Of a stretch of 64,000 nt of DNA, positions 12,301 through 25,375 are shown in pieces (position 1 is the first letter of the stretch; each line of letters starts with the position of its first letter). The notes under the pieces were generated by a model. That model saw only the letters and a program-made list of their open reading frames with translations, did not search any database and had not been told where the DNA came from. The translations under genes were made by a program, and so were the position numbers. Source of the DNA: Monarcha castaneiventris obscurior. Lineage: Eukaryota; Chordata; Aves; Passeriformes; Monarchidae. The stretch spans positions 16,526,001-16,590,000 of the forward strand of contig JAMPIT010000510.1 in NCBI GenBank assembly GCA_026261815.1, written 5' to 3'.

Positions 12301-15300
12301 AACACACCATTTGGTGTTGGATAAGCACCACCAAATCTGAGGGAGCAAACCTTCCAGAAGAAGAAAGGTTTGCAGCATAGAAGTAGTTTCACACAAGAAA
12401 CTCAGCAAATGCTGGTGTGGAGCCGCAGCTTGGCAGTGCTACCAGTATTTGCTTTCCATTGTGAGGCGTTATACGTGCACACAGTATTTCAAATATAGCT
12501 GTCATTTCATAGATTGATTACATTAGCGCAAGGCTTCTCAAGTTTTATGGTGCCATGGCTTTCTCAACAGCAGGGAACAGTCACTCTTACAGATCTACTA
12601 CATTTTTGCCAGAAAATAAAAGGCTTGAAATATGAATGCCACAGTAAGGCCCATGATTAATAGCCACTGAGTAATAAAATCATTGCTGACAAAATATGTC
12701 GAATGACAAGTTTAAATCTTTTCCAATGAAAAGTTTAAATATCCCTTTGGGAAAGGAGTCTTCTGTCTTGTTTCCAGTGCCGCAGAGGAATTTATTCAAT
12801 TGCTTCTCAGGCAAGTGTTGTAAAGCAGTTTCCAGCACAGGGACAGGAACCAAGACTTCCCATTCTCAGACAGATTTTCCTGTTAAAAGGGAGGGTGTGT
12901 ACCTCTCCACTTTGTCTGTGTCCTCAAGAGTCTTGCACTCGTTGCTGAACAGTAGCCCAACAGAATTCAGTGGCCTCATGTTGGACCTTTCCATAGCTCA
13001 ATGACTTTCAGAGAGGAGGTACCACAGACTAAATTCCTTTAAACTAAGCAGGATCCAAAACCTTACAGCTCCATTTTGCTGTAACTATTACTTTGCTGTG
13101 GCGACACAGCCCCTACTGCCTACCTTCCTCAGATGATGGTCTGATGCTCATTCTTCTATGAGTACCAAGCACCACCTTTTACACCCAACAGCTTTCAACT
13201 GAGGGGCTAAGACAGGCAGGGAGAACTGCTCTAACTCACCAAAGCTGTGACAAAAAGGGATTATACACCCATCTTGTGGAAATGAGATCTATTCCCCAAC
13301 TCTTCACAAAGAAGGAAAATTAATTGGGAAACCAATGTTTTGTAGCATGAGACTAAATGCCACAGAATGATTGGTTACTTCTGCTAGAGAAAACTAGATG
13401 GGAGGTATCATGGGAAAATACTGAACAAGGAAATTTTTCTAAAATATGCTCAGTCCAAGGTCTCATTTCTTCATCCCCTGAACTATGTGGTAGTTGTTTA
13501 TAGTGGTCAGTCCTGTCTTCATGAGATACACAGTACAATACCCCAGTAAATAGCGCCAACCCACTGGAAACACCAAATTACCTTAAAGAAACCTGAAGGG
13601 AGATGTTGTTTCAGCCAAGAAGAATGTGGGCCAGGTGACAGGCTCCAGCTTTTGGAGCGGCTGCCCCCACCAGAAGAGTCCTGACACTGTCCATCACAGT
13701 CAGCCAGAACACAGCCCTAAGCCAAAGAAAAGATCTGAGCTGACATCCAGAGATGGGAGGTAACACCATCACACCCTGGCCCCTACCCTCACTCTCTTCA
13801 CATTATCATCCTTGACCTGAAACCATCCCAGCTGTAGGCCCAGCTGGGCTATAAAGGGAAAATAGCAACCACCTTTTCTCCTAAACTTCTGATCATTCAC
13901 CTTGCTCACATAACTTGTCTCCAGGGCATGACACAAGAGGCTACAACAAGCACTAAGTGCCTGCCCCTCGTCTTCCCTGTCAATATTTCTTCCCAGCAAA
14001 GCCCCACAAGGCTGCACCCACAGTGCACAATTAGTCCCAGTGCAAGCAGCCCAGACAAGCATTACTGCTGGCTTCTCCTTGCTTTCAGGAGATCTCTGCA
14101 ATGACTGTCACTTTTATTACTGGCCCAAAGCTGCTGCTCTTTCCACATGGGGATTGCTGAGTCCTTATTTCCCTAAACTGCTGCCTCTCCACCTGGAGGC
14201 TGTCAGGCAAGAGAGCAAATACTTCACATGTGCTGATGAAGAAAGTCTCCATCAGTGCTATACAAAGCCACAGAGGAAAAGAGCAGCCCTATTCAAATGC
14301 CAACAGTGACAGAACAGGCCCTTGCCCATTCACACGTGTCACTCTTCTAGGCAGACCTCTGTTTCCCAGAACTTCCCCACATAACCTTCAAAAACCAAGT
14401 AAACCAAAAACCTTTAAAAATATGCCAACTAGGATATAAATTCCTACCGATTCCTTACGACCTGCAACCTAGTTTTCCTGCAGTGCTGGACTACTGGTGG
14501 ACCCAAATGCAGGCTTATGGCAGTGCAGGCTGATGTACAAACTGAATTAGACACACAGCCTTTAATACTGCAAAGGGTAACAGAGCAGTGGTGGTGCTGC
14601 AATATGTATTGAAAATAAGGCATCTTTGCCTGGGACCTGGTATTTTACACAGTGTTGTGATTTTTCATGCACACCAAGGCAGAGATGCCCGGACCACATC
14701 ATATTTTCTCTCTCATAAGAGCTTAAGAACTCTGGCTTCCCTAAATGTAAATGGAGGGTTTGAGGAAACACAAGCCTTTGATGTGTGTGGGGAGATGTAA
14801 TGCATTTAGGCAGAATATTTTAATTATGTGAATTACAACAGGACAGCCTGCTCTTTTTCTTTTTAGCATGCTGAGTCATTTCCACTTGGACTCTGCAAAC
14901 ATGGACCCTTGCACTGAGTGTTTAAGTATTTGGAATAAACAATTAATGTTGTGCTCCAGCTTTCTCGCAAGACTTAAGCAGAATAAAGAAATCACTCCTT
15001 TTCTTCTCTCTTTCCTTGTGCTTGTTAGTGCCTCCTCTGGAAGAGACTGGAGCAGGTCGGGCACCCCAGTTTGAGATACACAGGGCCAAGGGCCAGTTTG
15101 CTGAAGCTATCTCACCCAGTTCCCAGGGACTGACTTCTGAGCCTTCTCTGAGGCTTTCAGTTGCCATCGTCTCATTTGTGTACAAAATATGGAGAGATGA
15201 GTCAGAGTAATTTCTCGCCCTTTATGAAGAAAACTTGATACCTTGTGCATAGCTGTGGTATTTCTATACACAGTTTACATACTAGCCACCAACATAGTTT

Positions 15301-16015
15301 TATTTTTCTTTTGACTCTTTTGGTTGTTTTCATACAGTAATTGTTCTGATGAAGTCTGTAGCTAAATGAGGTGTTTATTCAGCATCTGTGCCTTCTAAAT
15401 ATTTACTAATGAAGACCTTTTTAAAAACTTTTTCCCTCAGCCTGTTGACTAAGCAGTGTAACTTTTTCCATTTCTTTGATCTTGAAGCCCCCTTTATTTT
15501 TAATTATCCTCCCTTTGGCAGCCAAAGGAAAATGTGGCAATATATACCGAGCCCTTCCCCACCCCTCCAGTTAGCAGAGATACCGGCTGTAGATCAAAGA
15601 ATCCATCAGAACAAACTGCTTCCTATGCAATAAGCCCTCTGTCTCTGGAATAAGCAAGTTTATCTTCATTGTGCATTCCGATAAGATGTTATTATAGCAG
15701 TGACTTTAATTACATTTCTCATTATTACATTAGTGTGCAGTAACATAGGGTTTCACTGAATCTAAATGTGTTAGATTGTAAAATATGGTGCCTTTAAGTC
15801 TTGTGATGGAAGCCACAAAACAACAAAAATAAAAGCATCCATTTTACAGTTGGACAGATGTTACTGTGAAAGGAATGATGAAATTTTTCTGGAATATGGT
15901 CTGGAGCATGGAAAAAGATGAAGAGACATCATGAAAAGGCAAAAGTATATGCATCATGTACTGTACATCATCTCTGTAATTCAAATGTGGCAAGACTCTA
16001 GAAAATAAGTAACTG

Positions 16016-16061
16016 CTTTATGACTTAAGGAATAAATACTTTATGACTTAAGGAATAAATA
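16016..16061. repeat. Perfect 23-bp tandem duplication
   Basis: A 23-base unit beginning CTTTATGACTTAAGG occurs twice in direct succession (16016-16038 and 16039-16061) with no mismatch. The identity suggests a recent slippage duplication. Confidence 0.9.
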
Positions 16062-17542
16062 CTTTTCTGTGCAATGCTCATACAATAATATACCTACAGG
16101 TGTGCTTTTGTGGCAAATCTTTAAATGCTGATCTACTTTCATCCACATGAAATAGCTTCTTCTCCCCCTGTTTCTCTTTTGGTTTGTTTGGGATTTTTTT
16201 ACTGTAAGACAAGAAAATGCTAGATTAATGAATTATCTCAAAGTATTTCATCCTAGGTATTGAGTGGGTTAAAAATGTTTGTAGGTATAAAATATTCTTT
16301 ATGATTTGTACATTCCAGATGTCTAATAGTCACTGAACAGATGCTGAGTAAAACAGATCTTTATGTATCTCAGCTTCTCTGATAACTTGATTAAATATGA
16401 GGCCTGGTATTTGGTGCCAGGTGATTCCCAGGGGAGTGAATTTATCACATGCTTAGTCTTGCAATCCTTATTTAATAACTACTTGATCTATAACTTAATG
16501 AAAATGGTGGTGGTAGTTCCTATGAACTGCAGTCAACTTTAAATCAGGGCATAAATTACCAAATGCATCTCCCTTTGAAAGGCACAGGCCTCCAAGCAGA
16601 CTGTTGCTACTTGTCCTATAGAGTGGCAATAACTTCATGATCTCCAAGACAAGTGCTGTTAACATATTTGCAAGGAGTACATTGGAGTGCAGTGGTCTCC
16701 TTCTTGGAACTCCTAAGCAAAATATTCAGTCAGTACCCAACTTATTTTAAAGCAAACGCAGGAGAAAACGATGCACAGCTTGACCCCTATTGCTTGAAGC
16801 AACTATGTTTGTGAGGTTCTTTTTACTTCTGCCAGATAATAAAAATACAGATGAATCTGATCCATATAAATCAAGTTTTTAATTAAAAAGACATTGAGTT
16901 TTCTAATACGGATGGCATTTTCCCTTCTACTCACTGCATCCTGCTTTAATGCTAACACTGAACAAATAAGATATGTTTATCAGTACAATGTTCTTGTCTG
17001 TCAGACTGAGGGGTTTTTTCCTCTTTCTATATTTTGAGTTTTAAATAGTCTAGTTCATAAAGATGTCTTTTTTTCTCCCCTGGCAGGCATACATACTGTC
17101 TTTCTTTAAACTGTGGGAGTGTTTTAAAATAAAATGTTATTAAGGAGATGTTTGCCAACAACACTAATTTTGAACATCTTTTCATGTTTTCATCTGGAGA
17201 GGGAAGGCCGAGGACACAATTTAGTGATAAGAGTTTCAAATGACCTTCCAAGACAGGCTTTCTCAGAAAGTGAAACACATCTTTGCAGTCTCTGTTTTGA
17301 GAAATTTGTTTACAAGCTTTTAAGTCCATAAAAAACAAAAGGTGGGGGAGTGGGGAGTTACTGGCCAAAAGAATGTTGGCCATTCTTTTCCCTTCCTAGA
17401 GCAAGAATATGAAGAAACCATTAAAGCATGTGAAAATCCAAATAACCATTTACATACCTTCTAAGTAAACACAACACACAAAGGCATTTTAGGGATAACT
17501 GCTGCACTGTGACAGATAAAAATAAAACATAATTTCCGATAA

Positions 17543-17790
17543 GATTGAAAAAGACCTCCAAGATCACCAAATCCAACCTTCAACTGAACACCACTGTGCC
17601 CACTAGACCCTATCACAATGTGCCAGGTTTTCTCAGGTTTTGAACACTTCCCAGTATGGTGACTCCACCATTTCCTGGGGAACCTGTTCCAGTGCTTAAC
17701 CACTTTATCACTAGTTTTGCCCGGGAGACGAGGCCAACCCCCACCTTGCTACAACCTCCTTTCAGGTACTTGTGGACAGCAATGGAACAA
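17543..17790 (-). mobile_element. CR1 LINE fragment
   Basis: The + strand shows the reverse complement of a CR1 3' region. In order it has AAAAAGACCTCCAAGATCAC and ATCCAACCTT, then the GGGGAACCTGTTCCAGTGCT block at about 17675, then CTTGCTACAACCTCCTTTCA at about 17745. The copy lacks the terminal octamers and has small indels, so it is old. A short antisense open frame here is part of the element. Confidence 0.85.
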
Positions 17791-17975
17791 TTCAAGCTGA
17801 GTTTCAAACAGAAGGAGGCACATAAGAACTGAAATTAACACGTCAAGATGATCCCACTCAATATTTCCAAAATCTTCTTCATGCCTCTTCTTCATTGACA
17901 ATGTGGCCAAATGAAAAAAATCTCTGTGGACTCACTTTAAATCTGCTTCCAGAAAGGGTGAGGAATGATACCCTG

Positions 17976-18051
17976 TCAGGTCCATAGTTTCTTCTGAAGA
18001 GTTCTGCTCATTAAGGGTGGCTTCTCTGGCCTCAAAAATTTAGCATCTAAC
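17976..18051. repeat. Diverged direct repeat, copy A
   Basis: The segment from TCAGGTCCATAGTTTCTT to AGCATCTAAC has a diverged partner in the same orientation at 18746-18815. Shared blocks include TCAGGTC.ATAGTTTCTT, AGTTCTGCT and AGCATCTAAC. I do not recognise the family; two fragments of one old interspersed element is the simplest reading. Confidence 0.6.
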
Positions 18052-18745
18052 ATGGAAGGAATATGTGCTAGACTAAGTCTTGACTGGTAGAGAAGCCTGT
18101 CACTAAAATACAGAGGTTGCTTTACAGAGATTGCTTAAGAGCAAGGTATCATGACCCAATTACATTTGTGATGTGTGATCAGAAGATAGTTCAGACAGCT
18201 ATACAAATTCCACAAAAAAAACCCCAGAATTCCAGTCTCACAAAGCTGAAAGCAGTTTGAAGCTAAATCAGCTGAAAAGAAAGAAAATAAATAGAAAGGG
18301 AATAATAATTAGGAATTAAAATATTCTAGGAGATGCTTTCAAAACCACAGTCCAGCTGAGAATGCAGGCTCTTCTGGTCAACAGAGAACAGATGGACTCA
18401 GAACTAGTATGAATGCAAATAAATTCTATAAAATACAGGAGACAAAAAAGAAATAGAGATTTTAGAAAAAAAAATCATAATGGATAAAAAAGGAGGATAA
18501 ATCCATGGATAGAAAAAGTAACAGTAAGAAAGAGTCAAGCATTCAAGAAGTAGTTCAAACAATTATTTGTTCAGTGCTAGGTAGAAATTATAGAACTGGG
18601 AATAATAAATAAAAGATTTCCAAAACTATCTGGAAAACAAAGAGTTAAATTACTTATACTGCAAGGTAATAACATATTTTCTATTTCAAAACTAACTGAA
18701 GGTGATGTTAACAAGCAAATCCTGCCTTAAGACATTTTGAAATCA

Positions 18746-18815
18746 TCAGGTCAATAGTTTCTTGAGAAAAGTTCTGCTTGCTGGCTGCCCTGGTCTTAAG
18801 GATTCAGCATCTAAC
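18746..18815. repeat. Diverged direct repeat, copy B
   Basis: This is the partner of 17976-18051, about 770 bases downstream in the same orientation, beginning TCAGGTCAATAGTTTCTT and ending CAGCATCTAAC. The middle parts differ by substitutions and small indels. Confidence 0.6.
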
Positions 18816-21800
18816 AGCTTTTCTTAGGGGTTTTAAGTGTGAGCACTAACGAGCTCTATGACCAACACATGCTACTTCAACAGATTTTGAATGGCTAGGA
18901 ACATTAAAGCAGAAGACAGCTAATATTATGTCAGCATTTTGAGATGTATGGAATAGGTGGGGTGATGAGAGGTCTTTCAGAGCTAAAACCAATTCCAAGT
19001 AATACAATGGAACAGTTAACACAGGTCATGGTCAGTAAAGGATTAAGGGAGGACAGCATATGTACCACCACTCAATAAATTTATCTGGTGAAATTAAAAC
19101 TGAATTAAAAGACTAGCTGGTAAAGGAAATTAATTTGGTCTTACAGACTTTTCAGAGGTACTCAGCTTCACGCTACCTGACATTTTAATTAAGAAATTAA
19201 TGTAAGCTGTATTGAATTTGTATTATTCTAAATTGATTAAAAACTGACTAGTTCCTAAGTCTGAAAACGTCACCATAAATGGGGAAAATTATATCAGCTT
19301 GATGGATTTTTAATGGGGGCTCAAAGAGATAATTTCTTGACCTCACAGTATTTAACTATGTTTTTAATAATGATACAGAACAATGTATGAAGCTGTTACT
19401 GAGAACTTTGCCAATTACACAAATTATGACATTGTTGGAAAAGGAAGAGAAACAAATGTGAAGAGAATATGTAGTTAGATTGTCAGTAGGGCAGGTGAGG
19501 ACCTCAAAGTCATTCCATCCCTTCCCATTTCCAAAAAAGAACCAGCTGTTCTGACAGATTTTTGCCTAATCTGTTATTCAGAGAGAGTTTTTCCCTCATC
19601 AATGGGGAAGTTATTCCAGTACTTTCTTGTAAGCCTGGCTCAAGAAAACAGTACTTCTTTCTGCACACTGTTCCTGTCTGTAAGGTGACATGCTGGAGTG
19701 AAGAATGTTTGCAGGTCAAGGTATGAGAGGATGGGGAGTCTAACCTGGGATCTAAATAAATCTTGGGCTTCATCTCAGCACGACCCAAAATTATTAAATA
19801 CTGGTGTGATCTCTATAGGCTGACACAGAGGCATACAAGGTTAACTGTTCTCTGTGTATGTCCCCTGGTGTCTAATAGAGCTGGAGAAGCTTGGGTTCTT
19901 GATGCGCACCATTCAAAAAGATGATGAGAATTTGGAGAGGGCCCAGCAACCTTAAGATGATTTAATCACCTTATATTTAGGGGCCATTGCCAAGTGTATG
20001 AAGGAAAAGGTAGGCTGTACCCAACAGCACAGGCTGTAAAGGAACAGATATGCAGAAATAATGAACTTTCAGTCCCACGTGTAAAGACACAAGATCAAAC
20101 TGCTAGTAGCTGAAGCTAGAATAATCCAGAGCAGAGAAAGCCATTTTTCCTTACAGACAAGGATAAGCCTGATCACAGAACAACTTAGCAAGACTTGTAA
20201 TGGATTTTCCATCACTGAAGATTTTAAAATCTCTTTTTCCTGAAGATTTGCTCTAGCTCAACCATAGCTGTTGGCTCTGATGCCAAAGTTCAGGGAAATC
20301 TTGGGACCTCTGTGGCTATGTGAAGTCAAAGGACAGTGCTTCATTCTTACTGCCAATGAATCTTTGCACACTGTTTCTTTTCCATACTCCTTCTTTTCAT
20401 CCAAGCAAGTCCTCAGCAACAAGTAAACTGCTCAGGTTAGTAAGATAAAGAATGAACTTAGATAAAATGGCTTAGAGTTCATCTGATTCTTCCCAATGTT
20501 AGGTGTGAAGTTCAGAAGGTGAAGTGAAGGCAGGGGATTACAGCGGTTGTTGAACCAATGCCAGCTGAGCCAGAGGCACATAAATATTTCATCCAGGTCA
20601 AGCAAACATCAGGGAAGTGATTTATCACACATTTCAGCCAGTGCTAGCTAAAAAGGGTGGAAAACTAATCCTTCCAGTTTGCCTTCTAATGTTTACTAGG
20701 TCATCAACGTTGCTGCACTAAAGGAACAAGAAATGCAAGTAGGTTGTCTCTGTCCTCTTCCTCCACATGGTCTCATAGCTTTGAGGAGAAAGTAACAGAC
20801 CCTGTGAACTGGAAGATCTTGTTCTTCCAACTAATCTCGGCTAGTCAATCCACATCTCTTGGAATAAAAAGACATCTCAACAATCATATTGTTCTGAGCA
20901 TCTTGAGTCTTATTATCTGCAGCAGAGAACAAACTCAGCACAAATAACAAGACAGGTAGCTGGATCTCAGTGCATTAAAAACTTTGGTGAATTAAAGCCT
21001 TGCCATTGTATGTGGATCAAAGAAAAGGAAAAAATCAAAGGACCCTGTGGACTTTTGGTATAGTAAAGATGATGACAAATTTCACTGGAAGGAATCCCTT
21101 AAAATTTATGTGGTTTTAGCTCAGAGCAGAATTTGCCCCAAAAATCTTTAATCACAAATAATATGATTTCATTCTTGTGCTGTTGCTTTAGCCAGTAGTT
21201 ACATACACACACTAACAAAAATCTTGTTATTGTACTGGATAGGAAATTATCCTTTCCACTTCTGAAAGCTATGGTAACCTGGCCAGTCCAAATATTTTGC
21301 AGAGTATTTTTCAACTGGTAATTGAAAGGTAGCGAGAATAAGTTCATTTGTCCATACCACAGTATGCTCATTCATTTATTGACACCTCTTTCAACTCTGG
21401 ATGAAAAGTGCCATGAAGCTAAATGACAAATTTCAGATCTTACTAGTCATCTGACCCACTAGGGACAGAATCCCCATCCCGGGGGCAGTTCATGAAACCA
21501 CTCAGCCTGCTCACCTCTGTGTCTCCCATTATTATTTCTGAACTATTGTTTTTCAGTCTTCTCAGGTGGTCCTTGTTCCTCCATCCACTCTACTGCTGAT
21601 TCCCTTTTTTCCTTCTCTCCCTTTAGGCACACACCTCCAAACCTGCCCGCCCACCTCCTTCTTCTGCCTCTCTGAATTTATAGCTTCACTTGCAGAGTCT
21701 GAAGCAAAGAGCAATGAGATGAGCAATTGCAATGCCTTTTCCATGACAAAACAGAGAGCCCAGCTGCCCAGCACAGTCTCTGCAATGTCACATTCACCAA

Positions 21801-23383
21801 CATGTTGCACAAGATTGCAGCTGCTTTTTCCACCTGTTTTTCTTCTGAGAATTAGCATCTTAAATCATAAACATGCAAGAAATTGATGTGAATAGCATGA
21901 AACATGTTTGTAAAAGTAAATGTTTCATCCTGCTTTTGCTGGAAAAGATGTGTGAAGGAAGACTCCCTGATGGTTCAAGTGTTTATTTTTAAAACTGATA
22001 CAGATGTGTGCAAACTGTTGGGACCTTAGTTAGGATACCGAGACATCCAAACTGCCTGTGAATAAGAAGCAGGGTAAGCTCCAAGCTTCTAGACAGCACA
22101 AGAAATAGCAAACAGTCAAACCCACGGGTGAGGAGTTGGGGCTGGTCCAGCCCTATCCTGGGAAGGAGAGAAAAAGGTGTGGAGCATCCTGGCAGTTTGG
22201 GCTCACTGTTTAGGCACCCACTGAGGGAGTGAGATGGTGACTGCTGCTGCTTGAACAGTCAGCTTCTTCTCGGCAGTGCTGCCCTCATGTCTGACTCCAC
22301 CCTGCAACACAGGAACAACCCTCACTTTCCAGGGCTCTGGCACAGGCAAAGCGGGCAACAGAACCACAACTATGTTGCTGTTCCCAAAAATCTGCTGCCA
22401 GAGGCAAGTGCCTGCTGTGTCTTTGCCTGGAGAAAGCCCTTGAGGAAAATGTAACTCACAGAGTAAATCCAAGATCCTGTGGCTGGGAGTCTTCTAGTGC
22501 CTGCAGCAGCACACTTGGAGCTGTTTGAGGTGTGTCCATCTCACAGCTCTCGACACTGTTGTTGTAAGAGCTGCTCCGTGCTCAGTGTGGACAGTGCCAC
22601 TACTTCACTGGAGCCCTGGAGCAGTACATACTGAGTCAATATATTTACAGTTCTCAGGAACTTGCAGTTCCCTCCAAGTAGAAAATTCATGTTATTCTAT
22701 GTTTTACACAGTATCACTGCTAAAAGACATTAGTACCCTTCCATCCCTTTTACAGCTACATCCAATCTTTACTATTTTCTGTATAATCTTATACTGATGA
22801 TTTTCTTTACAGAGTTATCCAGTACAAAAAGACAAAATACAGACCAAAATAAGAATACTCTGATCAGGTTTTGGTTTATGAGTAAAGAAGGTCAGACCAT
22901 GTTTTACAGGAGGGGATTTGAGAAGGAAAGTTACAACATGCTCAGGCTAAGGAAGGGCTTTTGCAAAGGGCAGGATGGGAAATGAGGCACTTGAGAGAGA
23001 TAATGGCAAATGAGAAATGGAATTAGCAGAGCCCAGGCGGTGCAGAGGAGTGACAGGTGATGAGTCACCCTGGCAGGAGGAGCAGAGCCTTACAAGAGGA
23101 CACCAGCCCTGAAAACCATGCAGAAGAAGATTTGGGCTCAGGGATTTGGGCTCTGAAAGTGTGTATGGAGAGAGTGGAAAGGACAGGTGGGATATATGAG
23201 CACTGCTCCTGGGGAGACCAATCATTCCAAAGGTTTAGCAGAGCACAGGTAACACCAGCATATATTCAGCTCTTGTAATAAAACATGTATACATGTTTTG
23301 TTACATGCCACATGATCTGAAATACAACTGCATGCAAAAAAATTGTTGCCTGCTATATAATCTATAGTGTATCAAACTCTAGT

Positions 23384-23399
23384 AATATATATATATATA
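23384..23399. repeat. TA dinucleotide microsatellite
   Basis: About eight TA dinucleotides run just before an ACACATAC stretch. Simple repeat with no other visible role. Confidence 0.8.
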
Positions 23400-25130
23400 C
23401 ACATACCCATGTGACCTCTGTTAGCTAGACTTTTTTTCAATATGGCACAGTTAAACCCACCCCCACACAAATAGGAATGCAATTAAGTCATTTCACAAAC
23501 AGTTTATGCCTATTTAACTGGATGCTTCAATCAAAATAAAGTTTTAGGTACTGACTGCTCAATCTAGGCAGCAGCTCTGCTGCTATCCCCCCTCCCTGCT
23601 GGCTGAGATCACTCTGGTAGCAGTACTGGCATTTTAATGAACCCTGAAAATGAAGATGGACTGGAGATAGCGGGCTGTGCACCACAATGGCAACAGTAAA
23701 CACCCAGCTTGTCCTGCCACCCCTTTTTTGGTAGCAGAAACTGTGAGCAGAGGCAGGAGAAACCAGAGGTTCCAACACCACCTAAAAGAGATTCAGTGAG
23801 ACCCAGCAGAATTTGGTTGTGCCTCAGTAACACCTCTGCCCACCCCCCCCACAACTGTCCATGTATAAATTCGCAGTGTGATGTCTCCAGTGAAAAATAA
23901 ACAGCATTATGGACATAAAATCTGAAAGCATGCCGAGTTAGAACCTGTGATTGGAAGTTTATTAATGTTTACATTGATTTGTAAATAACAGCATCTCTTC
24001 TGCCGCTCATCTGTGGAGAAGTCTCCTGCAGAAGCCAGACAAGCAGTGGGGAAGCCGCTGGTATTTTAAAACAATTTAATCCAAAGTGGGAAACAGAGAT
24101 ATTTTGGGGCATTACATTGTATCTCCCTATAGCACCACAGCCCTCACACACTCATGCTTCGATAAAACTGCGCTGAGGAGCTGTAATTGCATTGTGGCTT
24201 TCTGATGTCTACTCAAACAACATTAGCTTTGCTGTCATGTTTTACAATGTAAAATATTTTGGTGAAAATGTCAGCAGGATGGTATCTTTAATCATATTTA
24301 TTGATTGACCTCAAAAGGCACAGTGCAATTTAACTGGAACCCCTCAATGCAGCCAGGGTCAGGTTCAGACAGTGCCTGTTCCTAGCACTGCCTGGAGCCC
24401 CAATTTCATGAGCAGCTTTTATGTCAAGTGTCCTTGAAGCCTCTTGACTTCCCTTCTTTCAGCCCTTCCTTATTACAGCTAACGCCATACGCTACATAGC
24501 CAGAGATGGTTACTTCTAGGGAATATGGGGGTTTAATATGAGGAGCAGGAAATGCATCTGCTCATCATTTCCAGCTACAGTTTGTTGTTCTCTGACCAGC
24601 CCGAGAAATGATGGGACCCCCGCACAGCCCGGCGTGGGAAGGCGCAGTTTGGGCCCCAAACCCGGCTGCAGCTGTGCTGTCCAGCCGCCCCAGAGGGACC
24701 GCATTGATTCCAAGTCTCTGCCCGCAGGCAGAGTTTGTCCACTGCGCCCAAAAGCCGGGTCAGCGGCACCCGTCTCAGCGCAGGACGGGATTGAAGTTGC
24801 CCCACGCCCCGCTTGGCCAGTGTGTCCATCCTCGGGGGCCCGGGGGCTGGCGAGAAGGGCCCCGGGGAAGGGCTGGCTGCGGCAGAGGACCTGTCCCGGG
24901 GCGGCCCGGCGGTCCCGGGGTGGCTGCGCTCCCGCGGGGCGCGGGGCTGGGGGCGAGCGGCAGCGGGGGGTGAGTGAAGGGCGGGTTCCGCACGGGGGTT
25001 CGTGTGCCTGTGCCTGGGGGTGAGCTCTGCCACGGGGAACCGTGTGCCGGAGGGCCAGGACTCGGCTCGTGTGTGCGGAGGGGTGAGCCCGGCGAGGGGC
25101 GGCGTGCGGCTGGTGCGGGGAAGTGCACGG

Positions 25131-25232
25131 GGTGTGCGTGAGTGTGTGTGTGTGTCTGTATGTGTGTGTTCTGTGTGTCTGTATGTGTGTGTTCTGTGTG
25201 TCTGTATGTGTGTTCTGTGTACGTACGTGTGT
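25131..25232. repeat. TG-rich tandem repeat, unit about 26-28 bases
   Basis: After a (GT)n run the block TCTGTATGTGTGTGTTCTGT recurs three times with slight shortening between about 25155 and 25225. It leads into a further TG-rich stretch and the minisatellite downstream. Confidence 0.75.
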
Positions 25233-25375
25233 AACTCACCGTGGGCGTGTGTTTGTGAGCGCGACAGTGAGTGCGAGTGTCTGAGCGTGTGCGTGTGTCT
25301 GTATCTGTGTGGATGTGTGTGAGCGGTGCAAATGTGCGAGCCCGTGCGGGCGTGAGGGTGTGCGCTTCTGCGTGT

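Larger units (their letters stand above)
5300..24600. other. Intergenic region between ALG5 and SMAD9
   Basis: I see no supportable gene in this stretch of about 19 kb. Open frames are all short (at most about 120 codons), occur on both strands and match nothing I recognise. It holds CR1 fragments (6270-6325 and 17543-17790), a 23-bp tandem duplication (16016-16061), a pair of diverged direct repeats (17976-18051 and 18746-18815), a TA dinucleotide run (23384-23399) and A-rich low-complexity tracts, for example around 10005-10030. The AT-rich but complex block 24130-24335, just upstream of the CpG island, could be conserved regulatory DNA, but only a comparison could show that. Confidence 0.6.

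Noticed and set aside
19500..20030. Possible old LINE-derived sequence (phrases such as GAGAATTTGGAGAGGGCCCA)
   Set aside because: Some wording resembles CR1-type internal regions, but I could not line up enough consecutive blocks to call it.
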